64,000 nucleotides of DNA. It comes from Stomoxys calcitrans (lineage: Eukaryota > Arthropoda > Insecta > Diptera > Muscidae). Below the pieces are notes generated by a model that did no database searches, was not told the origin of the DNA, and saw only the letters and a program-made list of their open reading frames with translations. Both the position numbers and the translations under genes were made by a program. This document shows, one piece after another, positions 1 through 12,400 of the stretch. The stretch lies in contig NC_081554.1 of assembly GCF_963082655.1 (NCBI RefSeq), forward strand, positions 120,417,869 through 120,481,868, written 5' to 3'. Each line of letters opens with the position of its first letter. Position 1 is the stretch's first letter.

Positions 1-694
1 CGACATATTTTAAATTAAAAATTTCCCTTATGTGAGCTTGAAAATTGAGAAGCTTGTTGTCAAACCTGTTGCGTAAAAGTTCGAGGTCTTTATCGTAGTT
101 TTCTTCAGTGGGTTCCAAAGAGGAAATCGTGTCCAACGCTGCACCTGTTACACTCACTCGAAGGTGCTGAAAATTTTCAATTTAACTGAGATCAACATCA
201 TTGTCTATTACCATGGTGAACATTGCTATGAATCCTGGCCAGTCCGTGTACGATCCATTAAATTGGGGAATCTTTAATTCCGGCAAGCGTAGTTTGCGTT
301 GTGGCGTGGTTTTGTCCAATGAAATCTGACGTACCGTTGAGGTGTGTGATAAACCTGGTCGCTTTCGTTTGTTATCCAATTCTCTGGAGAGTTTAGCCTT
401 GACTTCGAAAAATATGTTGACAAAACTAGAGGCAAAATCAGAATCAAAGTCGCCCAAATCACATTCCAGCATAGACAATTGGGCTTCCTCGAATGTATTA
501 TGCAACCCATCAACATACCCAAGTCGAACAGCAATGTCAGACTCGTCCATCTCACCCAAAAGATTTGCTGTCAGCGAAATATTTAAGACGGTTAATTGCT
601 TATGCAGGGCTCCAATCCTTTTCTTATAAAGCTGAAATTTTGATGCTTCATTGCTTCGACGATCTGTTGGCGGAGCTTCCTCATTATGAGACAT
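1..694 (-). pseudogene. BEL/Pao retrotransposon gag, 5' part, with one in-frame stop
   Basis: Minus-strand open frame starting at an ATG at 692-694 and running off the left edge. Its C-terminal half has the DUF1759-type pattern of BEL/Pao Gag: a run like LPELKIPQFNGSYTDWPGF, followed by a helical region and a stretch resembling TGAALDTISSLEPT. Gag would package the element RNA into particles. The frame is broken by a TAA at 182-184 but continues in the same frame to base 1, so this is a single nonsense change and not a frameshift. The N-terminal part is basic and probably coiled coil. A primer-binding-like site and an LTR-like leader lie just upstream (higher coordinates). Family assignment is from remembered Gag patterns; pol lies outside the window. 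Confidence 0.72.
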
Positions 695-806
695 GGTTTA
701 GCAATCAACATAAAAAAACCAAAATCTTTGTTCGACGAAAATTATAATTTTGGAAAGAAATATCCGATTTGATATTGAACCGAAAGTTTTGTGATATCCA
801 AGTATA

Positions 807-823
807 TCACGTCGGGGTCACCA
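807..823 (-). other. Retroelement primer-binding-site-like motif
   Basis: Read on the minus strand this is TGGTGACCCCGACGTGA, the TGG-plus-GC-rich motif found directly after the 5' LTR in BEL/Pao elements, where a tRNA 3' end primes minus-strand DNA synthesis. It sits about 110 bp upstream of the gag ATG, the right place for a leader. The matching tRNA was not identified. Confidence 0.6.
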
Positions 824-824
824 A

Positions 825-1259
825 TGTTCCAATCTACAAGCTTTTTTGCAGACCCTTTCCAAAATTATTAAATAAAACAAACGATTGTGGCTCTACTTCA
901 AGTTTAATTCAAAGACAAAATTCTTTATTCAAAAACAGCTAGGCGACGACTAAAAAATCTAAAGGGCAGCAGAATGTCTTATGCTGCAGACAAAGTAGAC
1001 AACAGAAACATTATAATTAAGTTTGTTACAGTTAATTATTGCTATGAGTATGTTTTGTATAGGCAATAAAAATACTGCATAGCAAACAGCAGTCATTTGT
1101 TGTTGTTATTGTTATTGCGTAGGCAGTATTTGCATATCATAGGAACGCATGAAACTGATATGAGCAAAAATACTGCATGCTGCGAGAAATGGTATGCTGC
1201 GACTATTGGTTCACCGTACACCGACTTTCTTGAAATTTTCACTGGCGGTGCATAATGAT
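825..1259 (-). mobile_element. Probable BEL/Pao 5' LTR and leader
   Basis: Non-coding AT-rich DNA between the primer-binding motif and the edge of repeat family A. On the minus strand it holds an AATAAA near 920-930, as expected in the R region of an LTR, and ends close to GGAACA before the primer site. The outer boundary is inferred: homology to the family A copy at 53.7-55.6 kb stops abruptly at about 1260, which suggests the retroelement inserted into that repeat. The 3' LTR is outside the window, so the LTR cannot be proved by a pair. Confidence 0.5.
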
Positions 1260-2525
1260 CCCGTGGTGAAAATAGGGTACTATATTTTTTGATAACCAAA
1301 GGGGGAGCGGACCCACCCCTTACCCTTATTTTCAGAATCGTCAGATCTCGGAGATGGGTGTGCCAAATTTTGGATGGGGTATCTAGGGGCGGCGACCCAA
1401 CCTAAAACCTACCAAATGTATATATACACCAATCACTACAATATGGGATTCAAATGAAAGGTATTTAAGATTGGAAAACGTATCTGATATCTAATTTTTG
1501 GACCAAGTGTTTGGAGGACCACCCCCCCAAAACACCCCTAAATCCGACATATTTACCGACCATGGCAATATGGGACTCAAATGAAAGGTATTTGCGAGTA
1601 GAATTCGAATCTGATATCCAAATTTGGTACAAAATTTCTGGGGGTCCACCCCTTCCCCAAAACACCCCCCAAACAGGATTTATTTACTGACCATGGCAAT
1701 ATGTTAAATAAAAAGTATTTGAGTGTAGATACGAATCTGGTATCAAGATGTGAGATCAAGTGTTTGGGGGCCGCCCATCACCGAGAACATACCACAAAGA
1801 AGACAAATTTACGACCATTGCAATATGAGACTCAAATGAAACGTCTTTGGAAGTAAAGCACGAATCTGATATCAATGTTCGAGAAAAGTGTCTATGGTGC
1901 CACCCCACCCACATAACACCACCTAAATAGGAAGTATTTACTGACCATTGCAATATGAGGCTCAAATAAGAGGTATTTTAGAGTAGAACACGAATCTGAT
2001 ATATATTTTCAAAGCCTAGTCACTGAGTGGCAGCCCCATCCCCCAAAACGTCCCACCACCACAACAACCCCCAAGTAGGACGTATTTGCTCACCAAGACA
2101 ATTTGGGTCTTCAAGACAGTGGAGCTCGATATTCATAGATTTAAGGGCCCATACCCCAGAACGTACATATTTGCAGGCTTTTTCAGGCTTAGTTTAGTGG
2201 TAAGTTTTCAGAGTTTAGTGTTTGGGGGACCACCCCACTCCCCAAAACACCCCTAAATCAGACATCATAATAATATCGGGCTGAAATAAAGTATTTTAAG
2301 AATGGAGTACACCTTACATCCAAACTTAAATTCGTAGACCAATAAAGATGGGATTCAGATAAATGCACTAATATTGTTAAACTGTTTATCAAGCGATATA
2401 CTATTTTCGTAGCATGATATTTCACTTAAAGCTCTATAATTGTCAAAAATAAATATTTCAAAGAAAATTTTGTTTCGTATAAAGTAAAAGAAAGTGCTGC
2501 GGATCGGGACCCGTCTAGCTAGTTA
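1260..2525 (-). repeat. Repeat family A, copy 1 (internal minisatellite)
   Basis: Reverse-complement relative of the element at 53685-55572. The two share an outer end (CTAGCTAGACGGGTCCCGAT here, CTAGCTGACCCGAGCCCGCT there), the segment around ATGCTACGAAAATAGTATATC, an internal array, and a distal block beginning AATAGGGTACTA. The array repeats a pattern like CTCAAATGAAAGGTATTTG, then a G/C-rich CCACCCCNCCAAAACACCCC stretch, at roughly 110-130 bp spacing. The end at 1260 is truncated by the BEL/Pao insertion. It has no coding potential; small open frames inside are by-products of the array. Confidence 0.7.
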
Positions 2526-2557
2526 TTAATAAAACAGGTAATAATTGGAAGAGCAAA

Positions 2558-2872
2558 ATTCGCAAATGTTGCCCATGAACATTTCACTAAGGAACAGGGG
2601 CAAACTTCTCACATATCTATGAGTGCAGTCCGATTCAAGTTTAAGCTCAATGATGAGGGGCCTCCTTTTTATAGCCGAGGTCGAACGGCGTGCCGCCGTG
2701 CGGCACCTCTTTGGAAAGAAGTTTTACATGGCATAGTGCCTCACAAATATTGCCAGCATTAGGAAGGGAAAACTACCGCTGAACATTTTTTCTGATGGTC
2801 CCGCCAGGATTCGAATCCAGGCGTTCAGCGTCATAGGCGGACTGCTAACCTAACGAAGTCAGCCTACCAAAC
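2558..2872 (-). mobile_element. tRNA-derived SINE, near full length
   Basis: Minus-strand copy of the SINE family seen at least ten times here. The head (about 2790-2872) keeps a pol III box B (GGATTCGAATCCAGGC read on the plus strand) and a degraded box A. The body contains the family's GCCGTTCGGACTCGGCTATA-like segment, and the tail ends near the family marker GTTCATGGGCAA. The copy is diverged, for example TCCCGCCAGG in the head, so it is not recent. Confidence 0.75.
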
Positions 2873-3316
2873 CACATAGAGAAAAAACCCACCGGTTTGG
2901 GTATGAAGCTACAAAACCGGCATCACTGATCGTGCTCTTGTTCCATTTATGTAAAAATTTATAAAGAATTGTATTGAATTGTTTGCATATCGGATCACCA
3001 ATGTATTTACATATGCATATTAAATTATATATATTTATTGTCCCAGAAATTAAATAGAGAACATAGTTTTCATATCTTAGGAATGCAATTCCTTATATTA
3101 CATACATTAGACATATTTTTATAAGAGTTGGAATGTAAAAAGTGTTCAGCATACCAACGAAAAAAGCAATTTGGCATTAAAAATAAAAACTACTAAATAC
3201 AGAAAAATACATGTTGTAAACTATTAACTTAGTTAAAAGAAAATTAATTACTCGTAGTACTAATACAACTTGAAATGGTTACTATTGCACAAAGATGAGG
3301 ATCAATACTTTCTAAA
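2873..3316 (-). other. Likely 3' UTR and downstream flank of the ABCG gene
   Basis: AT-rich DNA directly after the transporter stop codon. No open frame or recognised repeat is seen. It holds the candidate polyadenylation signal at 3034-3039. Confidence 0.45.
3034..3039 (-). terminator. Candidate polyadenylation signal AATAAA
   Basis: AATAAA on the minus strand about 280 nt after the stop codon of the ABCG gene, within AT-rich DNA. It would give a 3' UTR of about 300 nt. Short AT-rich hexamers occur by chance, so this is only a placement. Confidence 0.4.
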
Positions 3317-3458
3317 CTATTTCACAGACTTGATCTTAGCTTTTAGAATAACGTACGCAGCTATTCTGAAGATTAAGATTATTATGACCAAGGCTATAAC
3401 ATCATTCCAGAATTGATCCCCGGTCATGGTAATTTCCTCCAAAAATTTCTTTGGGTAT
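3317..3458 (-). CDS. ABCG gene, last coding exon (TM6 and C-terminus)
   Basis: Residues 629-675. The acceptor is TTAATTCCCATAG. It encodes [20 protein letters not shown], then the last hydrophobic span [19 protein letters not shown] and a short basic tail ending at TAG 3319-3317. This matches the usual ABCG C-terminus in position and length. Confidence 0.92.
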
Positions 3459-6424
3459 CTATGGGAATTAAGGTGGTATTAGACATCTGAAAACAAATCT
3501 ATCATATCGAAGAAATTACTTACCTGTAGTGGCAGTAGGGAGCTTCTTCACATTCTAAGGTACCGCGATCATTTCCGTATATAGCTGCGACGAAGCCTTC
3601 TAGGCCGTAGCGCAGGTATGATATGTGACTTCCCCATTTCAAATAAACAGGCAAGTCACGCAACGTTACTCCGAAACCTGCAAACATCATCATTGGAATA
3701 GTTAATACCGGTGCCAAAAATGTACCATTGACCACGTTGAACCAAGCCCCAATCATTAAACCGAAACTCTGGCCAACAAATACAGTTAATACACTAATGG
3801 CGAAGAACATCCAGAAACGACTCCACTCCATGGGCTGATAACTCCACAAATATATAATTATGGTAAAAATAAGACTTCCTAAAATCTAAAATGATGCAAA
3901 AAACATTTAACTAAGGTTTATTTTATTAGCTACAATATAATGCCTTATTCTTACCGATAATGGAAGATCAAGGAGTGTAATTGATGTGTAATACGCCTTC
4001 AGTGAATACCATCGATTGAAATGTTCTTTCAACAGTATGGACATTTCTATGGGGACTACAAGTAAAAAGAGAGGTATACAAAAATAATTATTTCTGTAGT
4101 GTTTACACAGAACGAAAGGTGTTTTAGGACATTTTATCCTTTAATTTTAAGCGTACATAGCATAGATCATTGCGAATTTTCGATAGTTTTTTTTTCAATG
4201 AATTCATTACATGAATTATGCTTTACAATAAAAAATTCAAACAAGAAAAAGCCTTCACCATAGATCGCATTTGTCGAGTTCTTTTCTTTTTAGGCTAACA
4301 AAGGATAAAAGGAGAGAATTGATTTAATATTGGAGCTATATCAAGTTATGGATTGAATTGAATGTTGGAGACCATAGTTGTTGAAGTCATTGTGTAAAAT
4401 TTCAGCCAATTCGAGTAAGAAATGCGACCTTTAGGGGCTCAAGAAGTAAAATAGAGAGATCGGTTTTTATAGGAGCTATATCAGGCTATAGACCGATTCG
4501 GACCATATTTAGCACGTATGTTGAAGGTCATAGGAGAAGCCATTGTATAAGATCTCAGCCAAATCGGATAATAATTGCGCCCTCTGAAGGCTCAAGAAGT
4601 CAAGATCCCAGATCGGTTTAAATGGCAGCTATATCAAGTTATTGATTGATTTGAACCATATTTAGCGCAGTTGTTTACAATTATAATAAAATACGTCATG
4701 CAAAATTTCAGCCAAATTGGATAGGAATTGCGCCCTCTAGAAGCTTAAGAAGTCAAGTCCTCAGATCGGTTTTTATGACAGCTATATCAGGTAATGTTCC
4801 GATTTGAACCAAACGTGGCACAGTTGTAGTATATCATAACAAAATATTATGTGCAAAATTTCAGTCAAATCAGATAAGAATTGCGCCCTCTAGTGGCTCA
4901 AGAAGTCAAGATTCAAGATCGGTTTATATGGCAGCTATATCAGGTTATTGACCGATTTCAACCATATTTGACACAGTTGTTGGATATCATAACAAATCAT
5001 GCCGTGCAAAATTTCATTCAAATCGGATAAAAATTGCGCCCTCTAGAGGCTCAAGAAGTCAAGACATAAGATCGGTTTATATGGCAACAATATCAAAACA
5101 TGGACCGATATGGCCCATTTACAATCCCAACCGACCTACACTAATAAGAAATATTTGTGCAAAATTTCGAGCGGCTAGCTTTACTCCTTCGAAAGTTAGC
5201 GTGCTTTCGACAGACAGACGGACGGACATGGCTAGAACGACATAAAATGTCACGACGATCAAGAATAGTAGTTACAGGCATATATAAAGTAGTTACAAAC
5301 AGACTGACGAATTTAGTATACCCGCACCCTATGGTGGAGGGTATAAAAATGCCATTCTAAAACTGGCGTCATTTGTGAGATACTATTCTGTGCATAGAAG
5401 CCATGTAAAACTTCTTCCCAAACAGGTGTTGCGCTGCACTGCCGTTCGGACTCGGCTATAAAAAGGAGATCCCTTATCAGTTGAATCGGAGAGCACTCAT
5501 TGATATATGAGACGTTTACCCCTGTCGCTAAAATGAATGTTCTGGGAAAATTTGCAAGGCATCACATTAACATTATTTTGTTATTTACTACAATGTATTT
5601 CTATTACCAAACTATCAAAGGCAAAAAATTTACATAAGTTACATTAAGGATAGTATACCGATCGACTCAGATTTACTTCCTAGTTCTATCTAACCATGTT
5701 CGTATTTGTCCGTGTCCGTGTTTTGTAATCAAGGTAGGGACAAACGCTATGAATTTTGGTGAAAATCGGTTCAGATTTAGATATAGCTCCCACATATATA
5801 TCGTCTGATTTTCACTTAACAGTTCGCAATGGCCCCAATTTTTTAACCGATTTCCATGAAATTTGTTTTGGAGTGGTCTACTACCCATCTGAAAATCTCT
5901 GTTAAATTTCATCCAAATCGGTTCAAATTTAGATATAGCTCCCATATATACACCTCTGCTCAATTTTATCAAAATCGGTTCAGATGAGCATATAGTTCCC
6001 ATATATACAATAATATAGTTCGGGTTTCACTCATGTGACGATAGTTACTAAAAATATCCTAAATTTGTTTAGTGTGTGCGAAGTGATCGTTCAGTTAACA
6101 TTTCAATGGAGTTACGTAGTTCAGAAACGGAAATATTTTTAATTAGGCACCCAAAGCATCAAATAAATGGGTCGAAGCCCCTCTAATGGCGAAGTATTAG
6201 CCGTTCTATTTCATAATATTTGCATAGTGAATTCAAATTTAAAAAAGTGCAAATCTAACCATTCGTGATTGCATTATTTTTTGGGAAAAAGCTAGAAAAT
6301 CCACAAAATCTTTTCCAAATTGTGTTAAGAAGTTAAACAGAAGAAAATTTATCCAGTTGTAATGCAGCAGATATTGAGCGACTGATCGAATCTTACCGAC
6401 TTGAATAAACCAAAGATATTACAA

Positions 6425-6461
<37 letters not shown>

Positions 6462-9400
6462 CTATCGAGAATTAATTGAACTTTCGATAATATTTCTTGG
6501 AGGAGACTCAGATAATACATTCAAGATAAGACCACCAAATGTCATAAGGCGCGGTGGATGGCAAGAGCAATTTACTACTTAAAAGTATCACTACTCAACT
6601 CTCAGTTCGAAATTAGTGACACAGTGATGTGGACCATGAAACTAGGAAGCAAGGATGGTTGCGAATTTAAGCTTAGAAAATGATTCACCCAACTGCAAAC
6701 GTTACATTTCTACGAAAGGAGAACTCTTTAAGTCACTTTATGGTGTCTGAGAAATTTATATATTTTGTGGATTATTTTTATACCCTCCACCAAAGGATGA
6801 GGGTATACTAATTTCGTCATTCTGTTTGTAACACCTCGAAATATGCGTCTCAGACCCCATAAAGTATATAAAGTCCCGTCGTTCATCCGTCCGTCTGTCT
6901 GTTGAAAGCACGCCAACTTTCGAAGAAGTAAAGCTAGCCGCTTGAAGTTTTCCACAAATACTTTTTATTAGTATAGGTCAGTTGGGATTGTAATTGGGCC
7001 AAATCGGTCCATGTTTTGATATAGCTGCCATATAAACCGATCTAGGGTCTTTACTTCTTGAGCCTCTAGAGGGCGCAATTCTCATCCGATTGACTGAAAT
7101 TTTGCACGTGGTGTTTTGGTATCACTTCCAACAACTTCGCTAAGTATGGTTCAAATCGGTCCATGTTTTGATATAGCTGCCAATAAACCGATCTTGGGTC
7201 CTGACTTCTTGAGCCGCTGGAGGGCGCAATTCTCATCCGATTTGGCAATTTTGTGCCACGGCTTCTCCCATGATCTTCAATATACGTGCCCAATATGGTC
7301 TGCATCGATCTATAGCTTGATAGGGCTCCCATATAAACCGATCTCCCGATTTTGATTTTTGAGCCCCTACGAGGCGCAGGAGGCCACCGTAGCGCATAGA
7401 TTATCATGTCCGCCTATGATGCTAAACGCCTGGGTTCGAGTCCTGGCGAGACCATCAGAAACATTTTCAGCGGTGGTTTTCCCCTCCTAATGCTGGCAAT
7501 ATTTGTGAGGTACTATGCCATGTAAAACTTCTCTCCAAAGAGGTTTCGCACTGTGGCACGCCGTTCGGACTCGGCTATAAAAAGGAGGCCCCTCATCATT
7601 GAGCTTAAACTTGAATCGGACTGCACTGTGAGATATGTGAGAAGTTTGCCCCTGTTCCTTAGTGGAATGTTCATGGGCAAAATTTGCATTTGCATTTTAC
7701 AAGGCGCAATTCTTATCCGAATGAACTGAAATATTACACAATGACTTCTACAATGTTCAGCATTCAATTCATTTATGATCCGAATCGGACTATAACTTGA
7801 TATTGCTCCAATAGCATAGCAGTTCTTATTCAATATTCTTTGTTTGCCTAAAAAGAGATACCGCGCATAGAACTCGACAAATGCGATCTATGGTGGAGGG
7901 TACATAAGATTCGGCTCGGCCGAACTTAGCACGCATCATCCCTTTTATAATGAAGCAGCAGTCATTTTCAGCAAACAACAGACTTTTCAGCAATACGCTT
8001 ACTACTCCGAAATTGCAGTTCTACTGCTACAATAGCAGCAAAATTAACAACTATTATTCAACAGACAGTGTTTGCTATTTTCAGCAAACTTTTCTCTATG
8101 AATGCAGAAAAAATTAGGATGTGAATAAGTGCAAATTCAAATTTCCACATGAACATTCCATTAAGGAAGAGGGCCCACTTCTCACATATAAATGAATGCT
8201 GTCCGATTCAAGTTTAAGCTCAATTATAAGGGGCCTCCTTTTTTAGCCGAGTCCGAACGGCGATTTTGAAAAAATATGGGGAGCCCCCCAACCAAATTAA
8301 AATCCTTGCTACGTCCCTGATCAGTAGATATGACTTCTTTTGCTAGTAGAGAGCGCAATTTTTATCCGATATTGCTGAAATTTGGCACAACGAATTCTAC
8401 TACGACCTCCAACATTCGTGCCAAATATAATGTTGTAGAACTAAAAATCAGAAGAGATTTCTATGTTATTGCAGTTGTAAACTTTTTTCTTTCTTTGTGA
8501 ATTTTATTATACCCTCCACCATAAGATGGGGGGTATACTAATTTCGTCATTCTGTTTGTAACTACTCGAAATATTCGTCTGAGACCCCATAAAGTATATA
8601 TATTCTTGATCGTCGTGAAATTTTATGTCGATCTAGCCATGTCCGTCCGTCTGTCCGTCCGTCCGTCCGTCCGTCTGTCTGTCGAAAGCACGCTAACTTC
8701 CGAAGAAGTAAAGTTAGCCGCTTGAAATTTTGCACAAATACTTCTTATTAGTGTAGGTCGGTTGGTTTTGTAAATGGGCCATATCGGTCCATCACCTGAT
8801 ATAGCTGCCATATAAACCGATCTTGGGTCTTGACTTCTTGAGCCTCTAGAGGGCGCAATTCTTATCCGAATGGAATGGAATTTCGCACGACGTGTTTTGT
8901 TATGATACCCAACAACTGTGCCAAGTATGGTTCAAATCGGTCCATAACCTGATATAGCTGCCATATAAGCCGATCTTGGGTCTTGACTTCTTGAGCCTCT
9001 AGAGAGCACAATTCTTATCCGATTTGAATGAATATTTGCACCAAGTATTTCGTTATGATATCCAACAACTGTGCCAAGTATGGTTGAAATCGGTCCATAA
9101 CCTGTTATAGCTCTCATATAAACAGATCTGGGGATTTGACTTCTTGAGCTTCTAGAGGGCGCAATTCCTATCCGATTTGGCTGAAATTTTGCATGACGTA
9201 TTTTATTTTTACTTTCAACAACTGTGTCAAATAAGGTTCAAATCGGTTCATAACCTGATATAGATGCCATATAAACCGATCTGGGATCTTGACTTCTTGA
9301 CCGCTAGAAGTCGCAATTATTATCCGATATGCCTGAAATTTTGTACGACGGATCCTGTCATGACCATCAACAAACGTGTTTATTATGGTCTGAATCGGTC

Positions 9401-12400
9401 TATAGCCCGATACAGATCCCATATAAATCGTTCTCTCTATTTTATTTCGTGAGCCCCAATGGGCGCAATTCTTATATGAATTGGCTGAAATTTTACACAG
9501 GTCTCCAACATATAATTTAATTGTGGTCCGAACCGGACCATATCTTGATATCGTTTTAATAGCAGAGCAACTCTTTTCTTATATCCTTTTTTGCCTAAGA
9601 AGAGATGCCGGGAAAAGAAGTCGACAAATGCGATCCATGGTGGAGGGTATATAAGATTCGGCCCGGCCGAACTTAGCACGCTTTTACTTGTTAGATTTAT
9701 TTTCGTCAACTAATATATAATTTATGTCCTCCTCAACAATGATAATTTTCAAATATTCTCAAAACGACGCCCAAGGTGCCCAGTAATTGATGTTAAATAT
9801 CCTAGTGGCAAAAATAGGTGTTATATAAAACTAGCGCATGCGGAGATGATGATGAGACGTTGGAGCATTTACTTTGTCATTGTCCGGCTTTTGCGTCTAA
9901 CAGATGCCGGCACTTAGGTGGGGACGCAATACCACACATGAAGCAACTTAGGGGCGTGGCATGAAAAACATTTATGGATTTTGAAAGTAGCACGGAATTC
10001 CTTACTTAGATTTTCTTTACGGGGTTACCTACCTACCTTAGGTGATAGCCCATAGTGGCATGGAGCGGATTAATATCCGCACCCTCGTTCAACCTAACCT
10101 AAATTCAATTAGCTTTAATACTGATACCGTTGGTAAATCTCCATTTGATTTTCAAAACCACATGTCATTAACATGACATTTTTTGGTAATATTTGGGAAT
10201 ATATTGGGTTGCCCAAAAAGTAATTGTCGGTAATATAGTAGTAATATAGTCGGCGTTGACAAATTTTTTCAACGGCTTGTGACTCTGTAATTGCATTCTT
10301 TCTTCTGTCAGTTATCTGCTGTTACTTTTAGCTTGCTTTAAAAAAAAAGTTCGTGAAATTTTGTTTACATTTGTTTGTTTGGCGTCAATTTTAATATGGG
10401 TACCACATATATTGAAAGAAATTCATTTAACAAACCGAATCAACGCTTGTGATATGCACCTTAAACGCAATGAATTCGATCCGTTTTTAAAACGAATCAT
10501 AACTGGAGATGAAAAATGGATTGTTTACAACAACGTTAGTCGAAAACGATCATGGCCCAAGCATGGTGAACCAGCTCAAACCACTTCAAAGGCTGATATC
10601 CACCAAAAGAAGGTTATGCTGTCTGTTTGGTGGGATTGGATGGGTGTGGTATATTTTGAGCTGCTTCCAAGGAACCAAACGATTAATTCGAATGTTTACT
10701 GTCAAAAATTGGACAAATTGAATACAGCCATCAAGGAGAAGCGACCAGAATTGGTCAATCGTAAAGGTGTCAAATTCCACCAGTACAACGCTAGACCGCA
10801 CACATCTTTGGTCACTCGCCAAAAACTGAGTGAGCTTGGCTGGGAACTTTTGATGCATCCACCATATAGCCCTGACCTTGCACCATCAGACTACCATTTA
10901 TTTCGATCTTTGCAGAACTCCTTAAATGGTTAAACTTTCTGCAATGATGAGGCTATAAAATCGTACTTGGTTCAGTTTTTTGCAGATAAAGGCCAGAAGT
11001 TATATGAGCGTGGAATACTAAATTTGCCAGGAAGATGGCAAAAGGTTATCGAACGAACAATTACTTTTTAGGCAACCAATAACTATAACTTACATGTGAG
11101 CACAGTTAACATCATTGTCGTCATGGAGTGATGCATAAGAATGGCAAATAATAAATTGTAGTTATCTATAACACGGGAACCTTCTTTGCCCGAGTTAGCA
11201 TAGACTGCTCCCAAAACAACGGCCACGAACACATTGACGCCTATGCGCAAATGTGTCAGTGTTGTATCACGTTTGGCTTTGAGGTATCCTCGATGCATTA
11301 GAACAGACAGTTGGTTCATGTAGCTGGTATCTTCCAAGGAACGTTTGTTTGTTTTCTTTGCAACGGGATATTTTCGCATCAGTTCGGATGCTTTGAGTAT
11401 ACTTTCTGGATTATTGAACCATGTCAAACTGCTACCATTTTCCGAAGCCGATTTCAGAGTGTCCACCTTATCTTGACCATATTCGCCGCATGCTAATTCA
11501 ATAACTAGAAACAACATCGAAAAATATATAATGAATAATGTTATGTACGAGTTTTGTTTCTGCATATTTGCTTACTGTAATCGGCGGGATTGTGATACAT
11601 CGGACAAGGCAAATCAACTGCCTGTAGAAAGGGAACCAGTTTCTGCGTACTTCCCTGATAGACACAATTGCCAGCTGCTAAGACATAGACTTGATCGAAT
11701 ATTTGGAAAAGTTTTGCTGTTGGTTGATGTATAGTGCAGATGATGGTACGTCCTTGTTGGGCAAGCATTTTGCACAATTCTAGTACTTTGGTACATGAAC
11801 TGCTGTCAAGACCCCTGTAAGAAAATATGAATACAGAACAGTGCTATGAAATATACATTAAAAATATCACATTTGGACAACATCTTAAAATGTAGTAAAC
11901 TTGAACTTATGTTCTCCAAAGAAATATGAACCTTTTCCCGAAATCGTGTTTCGATCTATTCAAAAAACCCGGTTTATGTTGAGATTTTTAAGGAGCTGGT
12001 TAAACCCTTCGTTATAAAAGAAAACCTTTATACTATGTTCAGACCAAAGTTGTTATGAGCAAACGACTCGTTTTCCCCTTAAAATGAATAAGGGCAAAAC
12101 GACTCGTTTGACATAAAAACGAAATAAAACAAGAAAAAATAAATCTTAACCATTGTGCATCATAACATTTATGTTGGAGTGTGAAAAAATGCAATAACCA
12201 AAACATCTCAACAAATGGGAACGGTTGAGATGATTTGCAAAACGATATAAGCGAGTCAATGTAGACATAGCGTTTGATGCAGTCAAACGTCGAACATTGG
12301 GATGGGTAAAAGTTAGTGGAAATGAGTCTGCCATTGGTGAACGGATAGAGATATCTTCACAAGATGTTATATGTTTATAGCTGAGGTGTTATCCAAACTA

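Noticed and set aside
1093..1965. Short minus frames
   Set aside because: They are fragments of the family A minisatellite and the LTR region, with no coding signal.
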